The notes under the pieces are model-generated. The model did not search any database. It worked only from the letters and a program-made list of their open reading frames with translations, and had not been told where the DNA came from. The position numbers and the translations under genes were made by a program. Of a stretch of 64,000 bases of DNA, positions 1 through 8,585 are shown piece after piece. The DNA is from Ruegeria sp. A3M17 (GTDB taxonomy: Bacteria > Pseudomonadota > Alphaproteobacteria > Rhodobacterales > Rhodobacteraceae). The first letter of the stretch is position 1; the number at the start of each line of letters is the position of its first letter. The stretch covers positions 1 through 64,000 of the forward strand of contig NZ_QOCF01000008.1 in the NCBI RefSeq assembly GCF_003318255.1. The letters run 5' to 3'.

Positions 1-495
1 TTGGTGCTGACGTCAGACACCCTAGCCCCAGACCAAGCACGAAGCCATTTGCTCCTCGGTTTTGTCCGACTTGTGTGAACGTGCCAAATATCGGGCTCGT
101 TACAGTGATTTCGTGCTCACTATCCTTGTAGGCAAAGAAGTCATACTCGTAACGAGCAAAGGCAATTGGGGTTAGCACACCATTCTCTGTCAAGAAGTCC
201 CGTTGGTAGTCAACTCCAATGGAAGCGACCAGAGACTCGGCATCCGCTTTTTCAATTGAGTAGTTGAAGTCACCACCGCCAGTCTCTGTGCCTGAACCTT
301 GTTGAATACGCCCGTAGTTCAATCCAAAAACCGTAGAAACCCTTGCACCGCTGTCCTGGTTAAACAACTTCCGTGCCTGGATACCGGCGTGGATTCCCTC
401 TTGGTCCAAATCCGATTTAGCCTCACCTCCCGTAAAGCCATCAACAGAAGGGTTATTTCGCTTGGCCTCGTCACACGTGGTAGAGAAGCCCAGTT
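1..495 (-). pseudogene. autotransporter beta-domain-like fragment, 5' truncated
   Basis: An open minus-strand frame runs from about base 495 down through base 1 and off the window. It reads as beta-barrel sequence with alternating aromatic and polar residues, for example FGLNYGRIQQGSG, SIGVDYQRDFL, PIAFARYEYDFFAYKDS and NGFVLGLGLG. This pattern fits the C-terminal barrel of a type V autotransporter, which sits in the outer membrane and carries a passenger outside. No passenger, signal peptide or start codon is present: upstream of about base 495 the DNA becomes the antisense of an ArsR-type gene, so the 5' part has been lost at a junction. The final strands lie outside the window. The barrel assignment is inference from residue pattern; the truncation is seen directly. 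It may be dead, or an assembly join. Confidence 0.5.
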
Positions 496-501
496 CCGGC
501 C

Positions 502-631
502 CTGTGCCTTGGACACAAGACCTTTGGAGGCCGTTGCAAGCTGGACCGACCAATACCGCTTCATCTGGGAGGCCCGCTTCGACGCCATGGACAGAATTCT
601 GAATGGAATGAAGGGAACGTCCGATGAATGA
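502..631 (+). pseudogene. C-terminal remnant of an ArsR/SmtB-type regulator
   Basis: The last 43 codons of the frame ending at 631 read ALDTRPLEAVASW, then DQYRFIWEARFDAMDRIL. This is the typical dimerisation helix that ends ArsR repressors encoded just before SRPBCC/AHSA1 genes. The winged-helix DNA-binding part that should precede it is absent: left of about base 500 the DNA belongs to an autotransporter-like gene on the other strand. The stop overlaps the start of the next gene by 8 bases, as in intact ArsR-SRPBCC operons. The remnant cannot bind DNA as it stands. The family call is inference from the short tail plus context. Confidence 0.6.
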
Positions 632-1115
632 GGAATATAAATGGGTGAAGATCGAGCGCGAATTTGATGCCCCGATTGAGACCATATGGGACATGTGGAC
701 TGACCCGGCTCTGTTTCGGGCGTGGTACGGACCCCGCGGTATGTCCGTTCCGGTCGCAGAAATGGATGTGGTTGTTGGCGGTAGGCGTAAGGTTTGTATG
801 GAAATGACCGCAGCCGAACGGCCTATGAAAATGTGGTTCACCGGCGTGTACAAGGAAGTCACCCGGCCAAACCGCCTCGTTTATACCGAGAGTATGTGTG
901 ACGAGGATGGCACCCTAATCACACCTCAAGCGATGGGTATGCCCGAAGACTTTCCCGACATCACGGAAATCATCGTCGAACTCTCGGAAGTGAACGGGAA
1001 GACTGTGATGACAATGGTCCATATCGGCGTCGAAGAGGGCACAGCCGGCGCCGGTGGCTGGAACCAGGCCTTTGACAAGCTTGGCGAGTATCTTGCTTCC
1101 ATGAGCGGCGAGTGA
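624..1115 (+). CDS. SRPBCC (AHSA1-like) domain protein
   Basis: The 163-residue protein is a single START-like hydrophobic-cavity domain. It opens with EREFDAPIETIWDMWTDP, continues with FRAWYGPRGM and VVGGRRKVCM, and has the strand PNRLVYTES, all usual in the AHSA1/CalC subgroup. These proteins bind small hydrophobic ligands; no enzyme activity can be assigned. The start overlaps the end of an ArsR remnant, the usual operon partner of this family. A RibD/DHFR-like gene follows after 12 bases and is probably co-transcribed. With the repressor's DNA-binding part gone, expression is likely constitutive or lost. Confidence 0.85.
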   Translation: MNEEYKWVKIEREFDAPIETIWDMWTDPALFRAWYGPRGMSVPVAEMDVVVGGRRKVCMEMTAAERPMKMWFTGVYKEVTRPNRLVYTESMCDEDGTLITPQAMGMPEDFPDITEIIVELSEVNGKTVMTMVHIGVEEGTAGAGGWNQAFDKLGEYLASMSGE

Positions 1116-1127
1116 CGGCCAGACCAC

Positions 1128-1736
1128 ATGCGACAGCTCGCCGTTCTGACATTCGTGACGCTCGACGGAGTAATGCAATCCCCAAGCATGCCAGAAGAAG
1201 ACCCATCCGGCGGATTTGCACATGGTGGTTGGGCCGCGCCATATTGGGAAGGCGTGATGGACCAAGTCGAGCGTCACGCAATGTCCGAACCCTATGATAT
1301 GGTCTTTGGCCGAAAGACATACGACATCTTTGCTGGCCACTGGCCAAACGCGCCGAAGTCCGCACTTTCAGACCGTATCAATAAGGCTCGAAAATACGTT
1401 GTGACCTCACAACCTGACAGTTTGAATTGGCAAAACTCGCAGCCGATAAGTGGTGATGTGGCTGGCGCAGTATCGACTTTAAAGGCGCAGGATGGGCCCC
1501 TGTTGCAGGTGCATGGCAGCTCCCGCCTTATACAAACGCTTCTCACGCACAACGTTATCGACGAGTTCCGCTTATGGGTCTTTCCGGTGGTTGTCGGCGA
1601 CGGTAAGCGTCTTTTCGAGAAAGACAGCCCACTACGCCAGCTGAATCTGACCAGATTTGAGCACTGCGGAAATGGTGTAACGATGCAATTCTATCGGCCG
1701 AAAAGTGGTGCCTCACAGCCGGCACCGCAGCCGTGA
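1128..1736 (+). CDS. dihydrofolate reductase-fold (RibD C-terminal domain) protein
   Basis: This 202-residue protein has the RibD_C/DHFR-like reductase fold. The N-terminal strand VLTFVTLDGVMQSP is followed by DMVFGRKTYDIFAGHWP, the nucleotide-binding strand KYVVTSQP, the QVHGSS loop and the closing FRLWVFPVVVGDGKRLFE. Members of this family (YyaP/YwjB type) are predicted NADPH-dependent reductases of unknown substrate. The gene starts 12 bases after the SRPBCC gene in the same direction, and ArsR-SRPBCC-RibD_C trios are common in alphaproteobacteria. The length is normal and nothing indicates damage. Confidence 0.85.
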   Translation: MRQLAVLTFVTLDGVMQSPSMPEEDPSGGFAHGGWAAPYWEGVMDQVERHAMSEPYDMVFGRKTYDIFAGHWPNAPKSALSDRINKARKYVVTSQPDSLNWQNSQPISGDVAGAVSTLKAQDGPLLQVHGSSRLIQTLLTHNVIDEFRLWVFPVVVGDGKRLFEKDSPLRQLNLTRFEHCGNGVTMQFYRPKSGASQPAPQP

Positions 1737-1912
1737 TTGTGGATACTCTACCACAGTACTATGCATTGAGCGCAATTGGCTGTTCTTCTCGTAAGGTGTT
1801 CGTCAATTGGCTTATGTCTCAGTCGCAAGTCGTATCGAGACACAACTCTGGAAGCTGAGACGTATCTTTTTTCCCCGCTCTGTTTGCTCAAGACCGTTGG
1901 TTTCGCCGTTTT

Positions 1913-2308
1913 TTAAGGCTGCTTTGTGGAGGAACCAGCTGCGATCAGAGCCGCCATCCCTCCATCGATGAACTGCACGTTTTGAAAACCCATCGCAGTC
2001 AATACATTTGCCGCTGCCGCGCCTCGGTAGCTCGGAGCACCTCCACAAGTGGTGAAAATTCGTCTTCCACGATCCTGTAACTCTTGAGATCTGTATTCAC
2101 TTTCAAGGTCTGCCATCCAAGCGACGGCGCGACCAGGAGCCAGAATGGCTCTGGGGCTGATACCTGTGGCCGCCATTTCAGCGCTATCCCTCACGTCCAC
2201 CACAAGTGCGTTGGGGTCTTCGATCAGTACTGCCAGCGCGTCAGTTGCTGAAATCGGATTTGCTTTGGATATTTCCTGAGCTTCCATTTGTGCGAATGTT
2301 AAGACCAT
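1913..2308 (-). CDS. single-domain rhodanese-like protein
   Basis: The 131-residue protein is one rhodanese domain: VVDVRDSAEM near residue 36, then the active-site loop with Cys88 in TTCGGAPSYRG, and the C-terminal NVQFIDGGMAALIAAG. Rhodaneses carry a persulfide on the loop cysteine and pass sulfane sulfur to acceptors. The loop here (C-G-G-A-P-S-Y-R) has the right length but is not the common CxxGxR, so the substrate is open. The ATG is preceded by GGGGGC at a good distance. It is cytoplasmic and lies beside a TPR gene; a second, two-domain sulfurtransferase lies 4 kb away. Confidence 0.8.
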   Translation of the reverse strand: MVLTFAQMEAQEISKANPISATDALAVLIEDPNALVVDVRDSAEMAATGISPRAILAPGRAVAWMADLESEYRSQELQDRGRRIFTTCGGAPSYRGAAAANVLTAMGFQNVQFIDGGMAALIAAGSSTKQP

Positions 2309-2493
2309 ATTGCCCCCGACTGCGTATCCTACGCGATGCTACCATGCGGCTGATTTACCGCAAAACGGCATCCAAGCGATGCTCGGCAGTCTTGTGGTCG
2401 CCCAGACGGTTGCCATCAACGAAGTTAAACCAGTCCCGGTCAACGGCAGAAGCGGGCCACGCAAATGCCCCAGCCATTGCTGTTGATCAGTGA

Positions 2494-4140
2494 TTACTCG
2501 GCGGCCAAAGCCTTCTGCCTGCAATAACACGACGCCTTTATCGGCACCTCGGCGCGGGCAGCGGCCTTGTCTAGTTGTAGCTTAATGTGAGCGGCTTCGA
2601 CCGTTTCACCGCGCCGGGTGAGACATTCGTGCAAACCATGCAGGCTCCAGACGTTGCCCGGATGCTGACAGGACCGGCTAAGCGTTGCATCCAGGCCAAG
2701 GTCTGCACGGTAAACAGCTTCGGCTTCCTCCATCTGGCCCTGTTCAAGAAGAAGAGCACCCAGCGCATGACGGGTGGGTTGCATCCAGCCCCAGGGCTCG
2801 TCGTATGGCAAGTTGTCGTCGATCTCGACTGACTTTCGCAGGTGGTCAAAGGCCGTTTCGTGCTCCCCTGTGTGATAGGCCAACTCACCCAGCATCATTT
2901 GCTCAGCGACCTTCAGAATGTCCCAGCATGTGTTGTTGAACAGCATTCGAGTCTCAGGAACTCTGGCCAGAGCATCATAGAATTTGGCTTTTTCACTCTC
3001 GGCTTCGGCGACCCTGTGTAGGTTGGCCCAGGCAACCGTCCTTGCATACCGCATCATGGCAATGGTCACGCTGTAAAGCTCTTCATCCTCTGGCAGGTCC
3101 TGATCGAGAATATCCTGCCAGCGACCAAACCTGATCAGCACATGTTGCTTCATTGGAATGAAGCCTTCAAACCAGTCCGCCATCGGCCGAAGAGTGTCTG
3201 ACGGCAAGGTGTCGATCAGCTCATCGGCGGCTTCGATTGCTGCCGATGGTTGCCCTAAGAACATCGCACCGTATATTTTAAAGTGATAGTTGTGGCACCG
3301 ATAGACGGAATAGAAATTGTCAGGGCCTTCGCGCTTCAGAAACTTGCGATCTGCCAATATGGCTTTGTGATTGCGCAGTACCACGTTCATGTAGTCTCCG
3401 CACAACACGTCGATATGGGTCGGCATGTGCAACAAATGCCCGGCCTCGGGCACCAGCGTGCTGAGCACATCGCCGTGACGCAGTGCCCGTTCGGGGTGGG
3501 GCGACATTTCCATCAGGTGAATGTACATGTGCAATAGTCCTGCGTGCTCCCATGCTCCGGAAAGTGTATCGAACGCATTTTCGAGCACGGATATTGCCTC
3601 GAGCGTATCGGCTCCATCCGCTGGTTTCCCAGTCGGCAAGTCCCAAAGCTGCCAAGGGGTCCGATTCATGAGTGCCTCGGCCAGGAGGGCGCAAACGTCG
3701 AGATCCTGTTTGAATTCAGCATGCACCTTTCGCATCGCACCAGCGAATGCATCAGTCCATGGGCTAAAATCCTCAATATCCGATGAGGATGGATAACGAG
3801 CCGGAATGGCTTCGATGAGCGCGCGTTCAACAGGCGTCAGTTTGTCCTTTAACGACGCAGCAGTCTCGATTGACGCTTTTGCCAAGGCGATACAGTCAGG
3901 CTTCTCGTCTTCCTCGAACGTTTCCCAAGGCTTGTTGTAGTTCGGCCCAATGCAATACGCGATGCCCCAGTGCGCCATTGCGCAATTTGGATCCGCAGCC
4001 ACGGCATTCTGAAAGCATACAATCGCTTCTTCGTGGTTGTACGCGTAAGTCCAAGCCAAACCACGATCAAACCAAAGCTGGGCTTCGTCCGACGAGGTTG
4101 TGATCTTTCGGCTGTAGCTACCGAGATCATAGTATTCCAT
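2494..4140 (-). CDS. TPR protein with a His-rich conserved core
   Basis: This 548-residue protein is mostly paired helices. A TPR-like start (WFDRGLAWTYAYNHEEAIVCFQNAVAADPN, residues ~25-55, shown by its repeat spacing) is followed by a middle region rich in histidines: MYIHLMEMSPHPERALRHGD, then EAGHLLHMPTHIDVLCGDY. Further TPR units follow, such as ALGALLLEQGQMEEAEAVY near the C-terminus. The conserved YIHxxE...GHLxHMPxHI pattern is typical of a widespread but uncharacterised TPR family and could bind metal. No signal peptide is visible. The ATG at 4140 is preceded by a GGGGG Shine-Dalgarno lying inside a hairpin (4147-4172). It may be transcribed with the downstream rhodanese. Confidence 0.8.
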   Translation of the reverse strand: MEYYDLGSYSRKITTSSDEAQLWFDRGLAWTYAYNHEEAIVCFQNAVAADPNCAMAHWGIAYCIGPNYNKPWETFEEDEKPDCIALAKASIETAASLKDKLTPVERALIEAIPARYPSSSDIEDFSPWTDAFAGAMRKVHAEFKQDLDVCALLAEALMNRTPWQLWDLPTGKPADGADTLEAISVLENAFDTLSGAWEHAGLLHMYIHLMEMSPHPERALRHGDVLSTLVPEAGHLLHMPTHIDVLCGDYMNVVLRNHKAILADRKFLKREGPDNFYSVYRCHNYHFKIYGAMFLGQPSAAIEAADELIDTLPSDTLRPMADWFEGFIPMKQHVLIRFGRWQDILDQDLPEDEELYSVTIAMMRYARTVAWANLHRVAEAESEKAKFYDALARVPETRMLFNNTCWDILKVAEQMMLGELAYHTGEHETAFDHLRKSVEIDDNLPYDEPWGWMQPTRHALGALLLEQGQMEEAEAVYRADLGLDATLSRSCQHPGNVWSLHGLHECLTRRGETVEAAHIKLQLDKAAARAEVPIKASCYCRQKALAAE

Positions 4141-4146
4141 CACAAT

Positions 4147-4172
4147 AACCCCCTAATTAAAGTTAGGAGGTT
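4147..4172 (-). promoter_or_regulatory. hairpin that pairs with the Shine-Dalgarno of the TPR gene
   Basis: On the transcript strand AACCTCCTAA, six loop bases and TTAGGGGGTT form ten consecutive pairs, one of them U-G. The GGGGG on the 3' arm is the Shine-Dalgarno, 8 bases before the ATG at 4140, and the 5' arm carries its complement CCUCC. Such a structure would hold the ribosome site closed until melted or bound. It could instead be a DNA operator. The pairing is seen; the role is inference. Confidence 0.5.
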
Positions 4173-4525
4173 ACCACAATGGGCTGTTTCTCGATACTGG
4201 CGACATCAAAGCCGATTCAAGGCATAGACCCGTCTTATATGAGCGCCATTTGATCGAAGCACTCTTCTTGGCGACTGATCAACTTGTCGGCCGCATGAGT
4301 GACGCGCCGTCCAATCCCTCCACAGTAGCCCACCGACAAGACCACAAACACCGCTTGCACACACCAAAGACGGGCTTTTGAGAAAGCTGATGTCAGCAGT
4401 CAGATTGGTCTTTTCCGCCAACCAACACTTTTGGGGCCTAGTAGCGTCGTGCGACAGCTTCCGTTTTAAGTGGCACTGAAAACGTGTAATTTGCGCTCAA
4501 TGCGGGCGTCAAAAATACAGGCGCC
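4173..4525. other. intergenic stretch between two TPR genes
   Basis: No coding frame is convincing here. A weak hairpin with GGGCG and CGCCC arms lies just downstream of the 4526 gene stop (about 4504-4534) and could act in termination. The remainder is presumed to hold the promoter of the 2494-4140 gene. I see no repeat or RNA gene. Confidence 0.4.
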
Positions 4526-5806
4526 CTATCCTTCTAGCGTGGCAACTGCATGGTCGTGAGAGGTATGCGGTCGATGCATGTTGAGGATACGTCGAGCTTC
4601 ATTCGATTGTCCCGATATTGCCAGCGCATGCGCCAATGAAAACTCAACAATGTCGCGTTGCGCCCGGCTACCACCAAGGCGTTCGTGCTCAGACATGACA
4701 CTTACGAATTTCTCAATCGCTTCATCCGCATTTCCATCCGCCAACGCACGGAATGCGCCTGCGACTGAAGCAACGGTGGGGCCTGCGGGTCCCTTTGCGC
4801 CGTCAATGGTTGCTTCCAGACGCTCTCTGTTTCCAGCCATCGCATGCGCGAGAGCAGCGTGAATATCCGCAAAAGCCAAGCCAGGTGTCGGAAAGAACTG
4901 AACAGCATAGTCGCTGAGTTGTTGCCAACGCTCCTGGGGAATTTGCTCGCCAGCCAAAAAGGCGCGGTGAACAATTGCCACACTATCAGTCAGAACGTTC
5001 AGTGGTGGCGCAGGAGGTCGTTCGGGGGAAACATAATCATCGAACAGCTTCCACATACCCGCCACATCGCCGCTCTCAAGCGCCCACAGAGCGACGTGCC
5101 AACTGAGATGGCAGTGCAGATACGCTGTGAAGGGATAGTCTTGCCAGAATTCGCGCAGATAAGCGTAGCCAGCGTCCGTCTCCCCGTTCTCATAGTAGAG
5201 ATGGGCCCTGACATGTGCACTGTGTGCGCTGTCTGGCTTCAACTCAAGCGCGCGCTCGATGTTTTCCGCGGCCGGGCCAATCTGTCCGGCCTCCATCTGG
5301 GCAAATGCATGCTGGCAGAGAAACCACCAGTCGTCGCCATAGTGTGGCTTCAACATGGTAGTGTACGCAAGCTGCTCTGCCTCGCGTCCAGCCTGACCTG
5401 AAAACCCAATTAAGCCAAATACGCTGGTACAGGTCTGAGCAAGCAAAATATCTCGCGGATGGTCTGCGACGTGATCTCGGATGCGCCTGTAGGCCTGCGG
5501 TGCACGCCCCTCAATGAGATCGCTGATAATGTCGATCTGGGCGGCTTCGCGCGGGCTGACGCCATGCGACAGTTCCTTTGCCAAGGCTATTTGACGCTTT
5601 GCATCTTGTCCACGCCCGACGGTAACAAGGTAGCGCGCAAGCCCAACATGGGGCATGGCAAAGCTATCATCTGTCTGCATTGCAGAACGGTAAGCTTCTT
5701 CAACATCATCAAAAGCACCCAGAAATCGGTCGATGCCTTCCACATAGGCGTCTCGCGCAGTTTGTGATGTGGTCGTTAGCGGGCTTCCGTACCGATCTTC
5801 AAGCAT
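4526..5806 (-). CDS. TPR protein of the StaR-like type
   Basis: The 426-residue protein is built throughout of TPR-like helix pairs. It starts with a short lead resembling StaR-like proteins (YGSPLTTTSQTARDAYVEGIDRFLG in segments), then AFDDVEEAYRSAMQTDDSFAMPHVGLARYLVTVG, a conserved central WFLCQHAFAQMEAGQIGPAAENIERALELKPD, and DSAHSAHVRAHLYYENGETDAGYAYL. Such proteins occur in bacteria and eukaryotes without known activity. No export signal or catalytic domain is visible. It is the second TPR protein in tandem on this strand and is divergent from a sulfurtransferase gene, so the two may share a control region at 5807-6072. The Shine-Dalgarno is GGAAGG. Confidence 0.8.
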   Translation of the reverse strand: MLEDRYGSPLTTTSQTARDAYVEGIDRFLGAFDDVEEAYRSAMQTDDSFAMPHVGLARYLVTVGRGQDAKRQIALAKELSHGVSPREAAQIDIISDLIEGRAPQAYRRIRDHVADHPRDILLAQTCTSVFGLIGFSGQAGREAEQLAYTTMLKPHYGDDWWFLCQHAFAQMEAGQIGPAAENIERALELKPDSAHSAHVRAHLYYENGETDAGYAYLREFWQDYPFTAYLHCHLSWHVALWALESGDVAGMWKLFDDYVSPERPPAPPLNVLTDSVAIVHRAFLAGEQIPQERWQQLSDYAVQFFPTPGLAFADIHAALAHAMAGNRERLEATIDGAKGPAGPTVASVAGAFRALADGNADEAIEKFVSVMSEHERLGGSRAQRDIVEFSLAHALAISGQSNEARRILNMHRPHTSHDHAVATLEG

Positions 5807-6072
5807 CCAAACCTTCCACTATCTGTACCAAACCTGTCCGTCAGTGAGCTATATGAGCATGCCTACCCATAAACGAGTCAAAGGAAATCGACGTTACGAG
5901 GCGCCATGATTTCAGCATCCGTTTCTTTCAGAAGTCTCATGAAATCATCAAAATGCCCCTTAAACCATATTTGCTTTATCAAATCCCGATTTTCCAAAAT
6001 TGGACTCCGAAGGCAATTTTGGGGATTATTCCATACGGCTCGACCCGCGTCTGGTTAGAGGAGAACGTAGGT

Positions 6073-6993
6073 ATGACAACCCAAACTCGCCCGCTCATTG
6101 ATACGGCTTGGTTGGCAGATAACCTGACTAACCCGAAACTACGCATCATTGATGTTCGCTGGAAGTTTAGGGAGGAAAACGGCAAGGGCGTAGCCTATGA
6201 CGATAGGAGCGAGTTCCAGGCCGAGCACATTCCTGGCGCAGTGTATGTTGGCATGTCGACGGAGCTTGTAGACAGCACTCAGAACACTCCCGACATGATG
6301 CTCGGCCCAGAGGATTTCGGGGAAAGGATGCGCGAGTTGGGTGTTTCCAACGACAGTCATGTCGTGGTCTACGATGACTCCGGGCTTCCATTGGCGTCTG
6401 CGCGTGTTTGGTGGGCACTTTCGCACTATGGCCATAAAAACGTGCAGGTCTTGGACGGCGGCTTGCAGCAATGGAAACTCGAAGGTCGGCCCACTGAAAC
6501 TGGCGATCTAACCGTTGAGCATGGTGACTTTGAACCAACAGTGCAGAGCAATTGGATTGCCCGCAAAGCTAATGTCTTGGACGCGATGGGTAAGCCCGGA
6601 GTCAGAATTGTGGACTTTCTACCAAACGACCTCTTCCGAGGCGACGGAGTTCACACATGGGGAGGTCGCTCGGGACATATCCCCAGTGCCGTCAACATAC
6701 CGGCGATATCGAACATCGATCCGGATTTGGCACACATACCCATTGCCGAACGTGCAGCTAAACTAAAGGAACGTGGTTCATTCAAGTTGGCGGATCATTC
6801 CAAGCTTCTCAAGCACTATCAGGACAAGGGAATTCAAACTGACGATGAGGTCATCGCCTATTGTGGCCGTGGCATAGCTGCTTCTTGTGGGCTCCTTGCG
6901 CTGCGCCAAATGGGGTTCGAAAAGTCCCGCCTGTATGATGGTTCATGGGCTGAGTGGAGCGCCGATGAGAGCCTTCCAGTTGAAACCTCGTGA
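6073..6993 (+). CDS. sseA: thiosulfate/3-mercaptopyruvate sulfurtransferase
   Basis: The 306-residue protein is a two-domain rhodanese. The inactive N-terminal domain includes RIIDVRW, AEHIPGAVYVG and VVVYDDSG; the catalytic C-terminal domain has GHIPSAVNIP and the active-site loop AYCGRGIAASC with Cys264. Enzymes of this group move sulfur from thiosulfate or 3-mercaptopyruvate to cyanide or thiols. The loop CGRGIAAS is between the thiosulfate (CRKGxT) and mercaptopyruvate (CGSGxT) types, so the donor is undecided. The ATG at 6073 is chosen over one 120 bases upstream because it has a GAGGAGAA Shine-Dalgarno and starts at the conserved domain. Confidence 0.9.
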   Translation: MTTQTRPLIDTAWLADNLTNPKLRIIDVRWKFREENGKGVAYDDRSEFQAEHIPGAVYVGMSTELVDSTQNTPDMMLGPEDFGERMRELGVSNDSHVVVYDDSGLPLASARVWWALSHYGHKNVQVLDGGLQQWKLEGRPTETGDLTVEHGDFEPTVQSNWIARKANVLDAMGKPGVRIVDFLPNDLFRGDGVHTWGGRSGHIPSAVNIPAISNIDPDLAHIPIAERAAKLKERGSFKLADHSKLLKHYQDKGIQTDDEVIAYCGRGIAASCGLLALRQMGFEKSRLYDGSWAEWSADESLPVETS

Positions 6994-7056
6994 GACTACG
7001 ATTTTGGGTCACTTTGGGTGGTCCAATTATTGACGCGTTGCTAGGAGGATGTTTTG

Positions 7057-7848
7057 ATGACGGACAATTTCCGGCTGACCAAAGAAGCTGCGCAGAAGTA
7101 CAACAGCCATAGTGTGCCTGCGATGTTCGGCCCATTGGCTGAAGCAACAATGCAGAAGGTTCAGCTTCGAAGCGGCACTTGTGTTATCGACATTGCATGC
7201 GGCACCGGGGCTTTGACGCGAGAGATTGCAAGGAAACTGACGGGCGAAGGCCGGGTTGTTGGCGTAGATCTCAACGAAACCATGATTGAGGTCGCGCAGT
7301 CCAATCAGCCGGATTGTCGTCATGTGCTCGAGTGGTATGCAGCAGATGTAACCGAGTTACCTTTCGAAGATGCTACGTTTGACTATGCCTTCATACAACA
7401 GGGGCTTCAGTTCTTCCCCGACAAGTCCGCCGCGTTGCAGGAAGTTCATAGGATCTTGCGCAATGACGGTCAGCTATTTTTGACATGTTGGCGCGCTGTG
7501 TCGCCCTTCAATGGAGCGCTTGCAAAAGCTCTCGAACGACATGTTGGAACAGATGCCGCAGTCAAGGCCGGAGCGCCTTTTTCGTTTCGAGATGGGGACC
7601 TAATATCGGAATTTTTGGTCGATGCAGGCTTCAAGATAGCTCGTCACGAGCCATTGGTACTTGAGCGAAGATTTATTGATCTTCGTGCGCAAATCATGGC
7701 GCTGCCAATCGAAACTGATCTTAGGGATGCAGGTGCTGACGTCACCAACAAGGTCGTGGAAGAGGTTGCAGACGCTTTGTCTAGATATGACAAAGAAGGC
7801 GTATTGCACGTACCGCAAGAAGCGCACCTTTTTGTCGCCGCGGCATAG
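7057..7848 (+). CDS. class I SAM-dependent methyltransferase
   Basis: The 263-residue protein has the Rossmann-type methyltransferase core. Motif I is VIDIACGTGAL (residues 43-53), the acidic residue after strand 2 is in VVGVDLNETM, motif II surrounds ATFDYAFIQQGLQFF, and motif III is HRILRNDGQLFLTCWR. It resembles UbiE/Methyltransf_11 enzymes acting on small molecules; the substrate is unknown. An AGGAGG Shine-Dalgarno sits 8 bases before the ATG. It follows the sulfurtransferase gene by 63 bases and precedes a MaoC-type gene, and all three may be one transcript. Confidence 0.85.
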   Translation: MTDNFRLTKEAAQKYNSHSVPAMFGPLAEATMQKVQLRSGTCVIDIACGTGALTREIARKLTGEGRVVGVDLNETMIEVAQSNQPDCRHVLEWYAADVTELPFEDATFDYAFIQQGLQFFPDKSAALQEVHRILRNDGQLFLTCWRAVSPFNGALAKALERHVGTDAAVKAGAPFSFRDGDLISEFLVDAGFKIARHEPLVLERRFIDLRAQIMALPIETDLRDAGADVTNKVVEEVADALSRYDKEGVLHVPQEAHLFVAAA

Positions 7849-7971
7849 GTCAACGACCACTGGCTCAGTTCTCCAATACGATCTTTACCATGGTCGAATG
7901 ACAACGCGGCATTAGCTGCCAAGCGTGGCTCCGCGTTGACGGTTGAGTGTACATCAAACTATACTTTTGCC

Positions 7972-8421
7972 ATGGCCAGCGGAAAATACATCGACGATTT
8001 GTCGGTTGGCGAAACCTTTGAAACCGGAGGCGTTACGCTGACCGAGGGAGCGATTATTGACTTCGCACTGGTTCATGACCCGCAGCCCTTCCACGTTAAC
8101 AAAGTGGCTGCCGCAGAGTCGATTTTCGGCGGTCTCATAGCCAGTGGATTTCAAACAATAGCGCTTACTTTCAGGTTGTTCCGCGACACTGGTGTACTTA
8201 CCGGCACCAATCTGGGTGGACATGGTATGGACGAGGTACGGTGGCTGGCTCCGGTGTATTCCGGTGACACGATCAGCGTGCGCGTCACGGTTGAGGCAAT
8301 TGCACCATCACGTTCGAAGCCAGACCGGGGAACAGTCAAATTCCGATACCAGACATTTAACCAGAACGATGTTGAAGTTCTTAACCTGGTCATGCACCAC
8401 GTGATAGCATGTCGGAGTTAA
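7972..8421 (+). CDS. MaoC-like hydratase (hot-dog fold)
   Basis: From the ATG at 7972 the protein has 149 residues and a single hot-dog domain. The hydratase motif is DFALVHDPQPFHVNKVAA, with Asp36 and His41 as the likely catalytic pair, followed by SIFGGLIASGFQTIALTFRL. MaoC-type enzymes add water to enoyl-CoA or related thioesters. The later part GDTISVRVTVEAI and GTVKFRYQTFNQNDVEVLN is normal for the family. A TTG 36 bases upstream is in frame but the extra residues do not look like the family start. The acyl substrate is unknown. Confidence 0.85.
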   Translation: MASGKYIDDLSVGETFETGGVTLTEGAIIDFALVHDPQPFHVNKVAAAESIFGGLIASGFQTIALTFRLFRDTGVLTGTNLGGHGMDEVRWLAPVYSGDTISVRVTVEAIAPSRSKPDRGTVKFRYQTFNQNDVEVLNLVMHHVIACRS

Positions 8422-8585
8422 GGCGGTTTGCAGCGACTTGGGCGCGGCGATCAATTCGACCTCCCTTTGTCATCTTCAAGAGTATCCTTGGGCTCGCCAC
8501 ATAAGGCTTCTATTCGCAATTGCGGTCGTGGCGTACATGCAAACTAGCTTGTTCGCGTGTTCTCAATCCTTTTTTGCCCAAATAA

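Noticed and set aside
5953-6072. 40-codon N-terminal extension of the sulfurtransferase
   Set aside because: It lacks a Shine-Dalgarno and family similarity; the ATG at 6073 has GAGGAGAA and begins the conserved domain.
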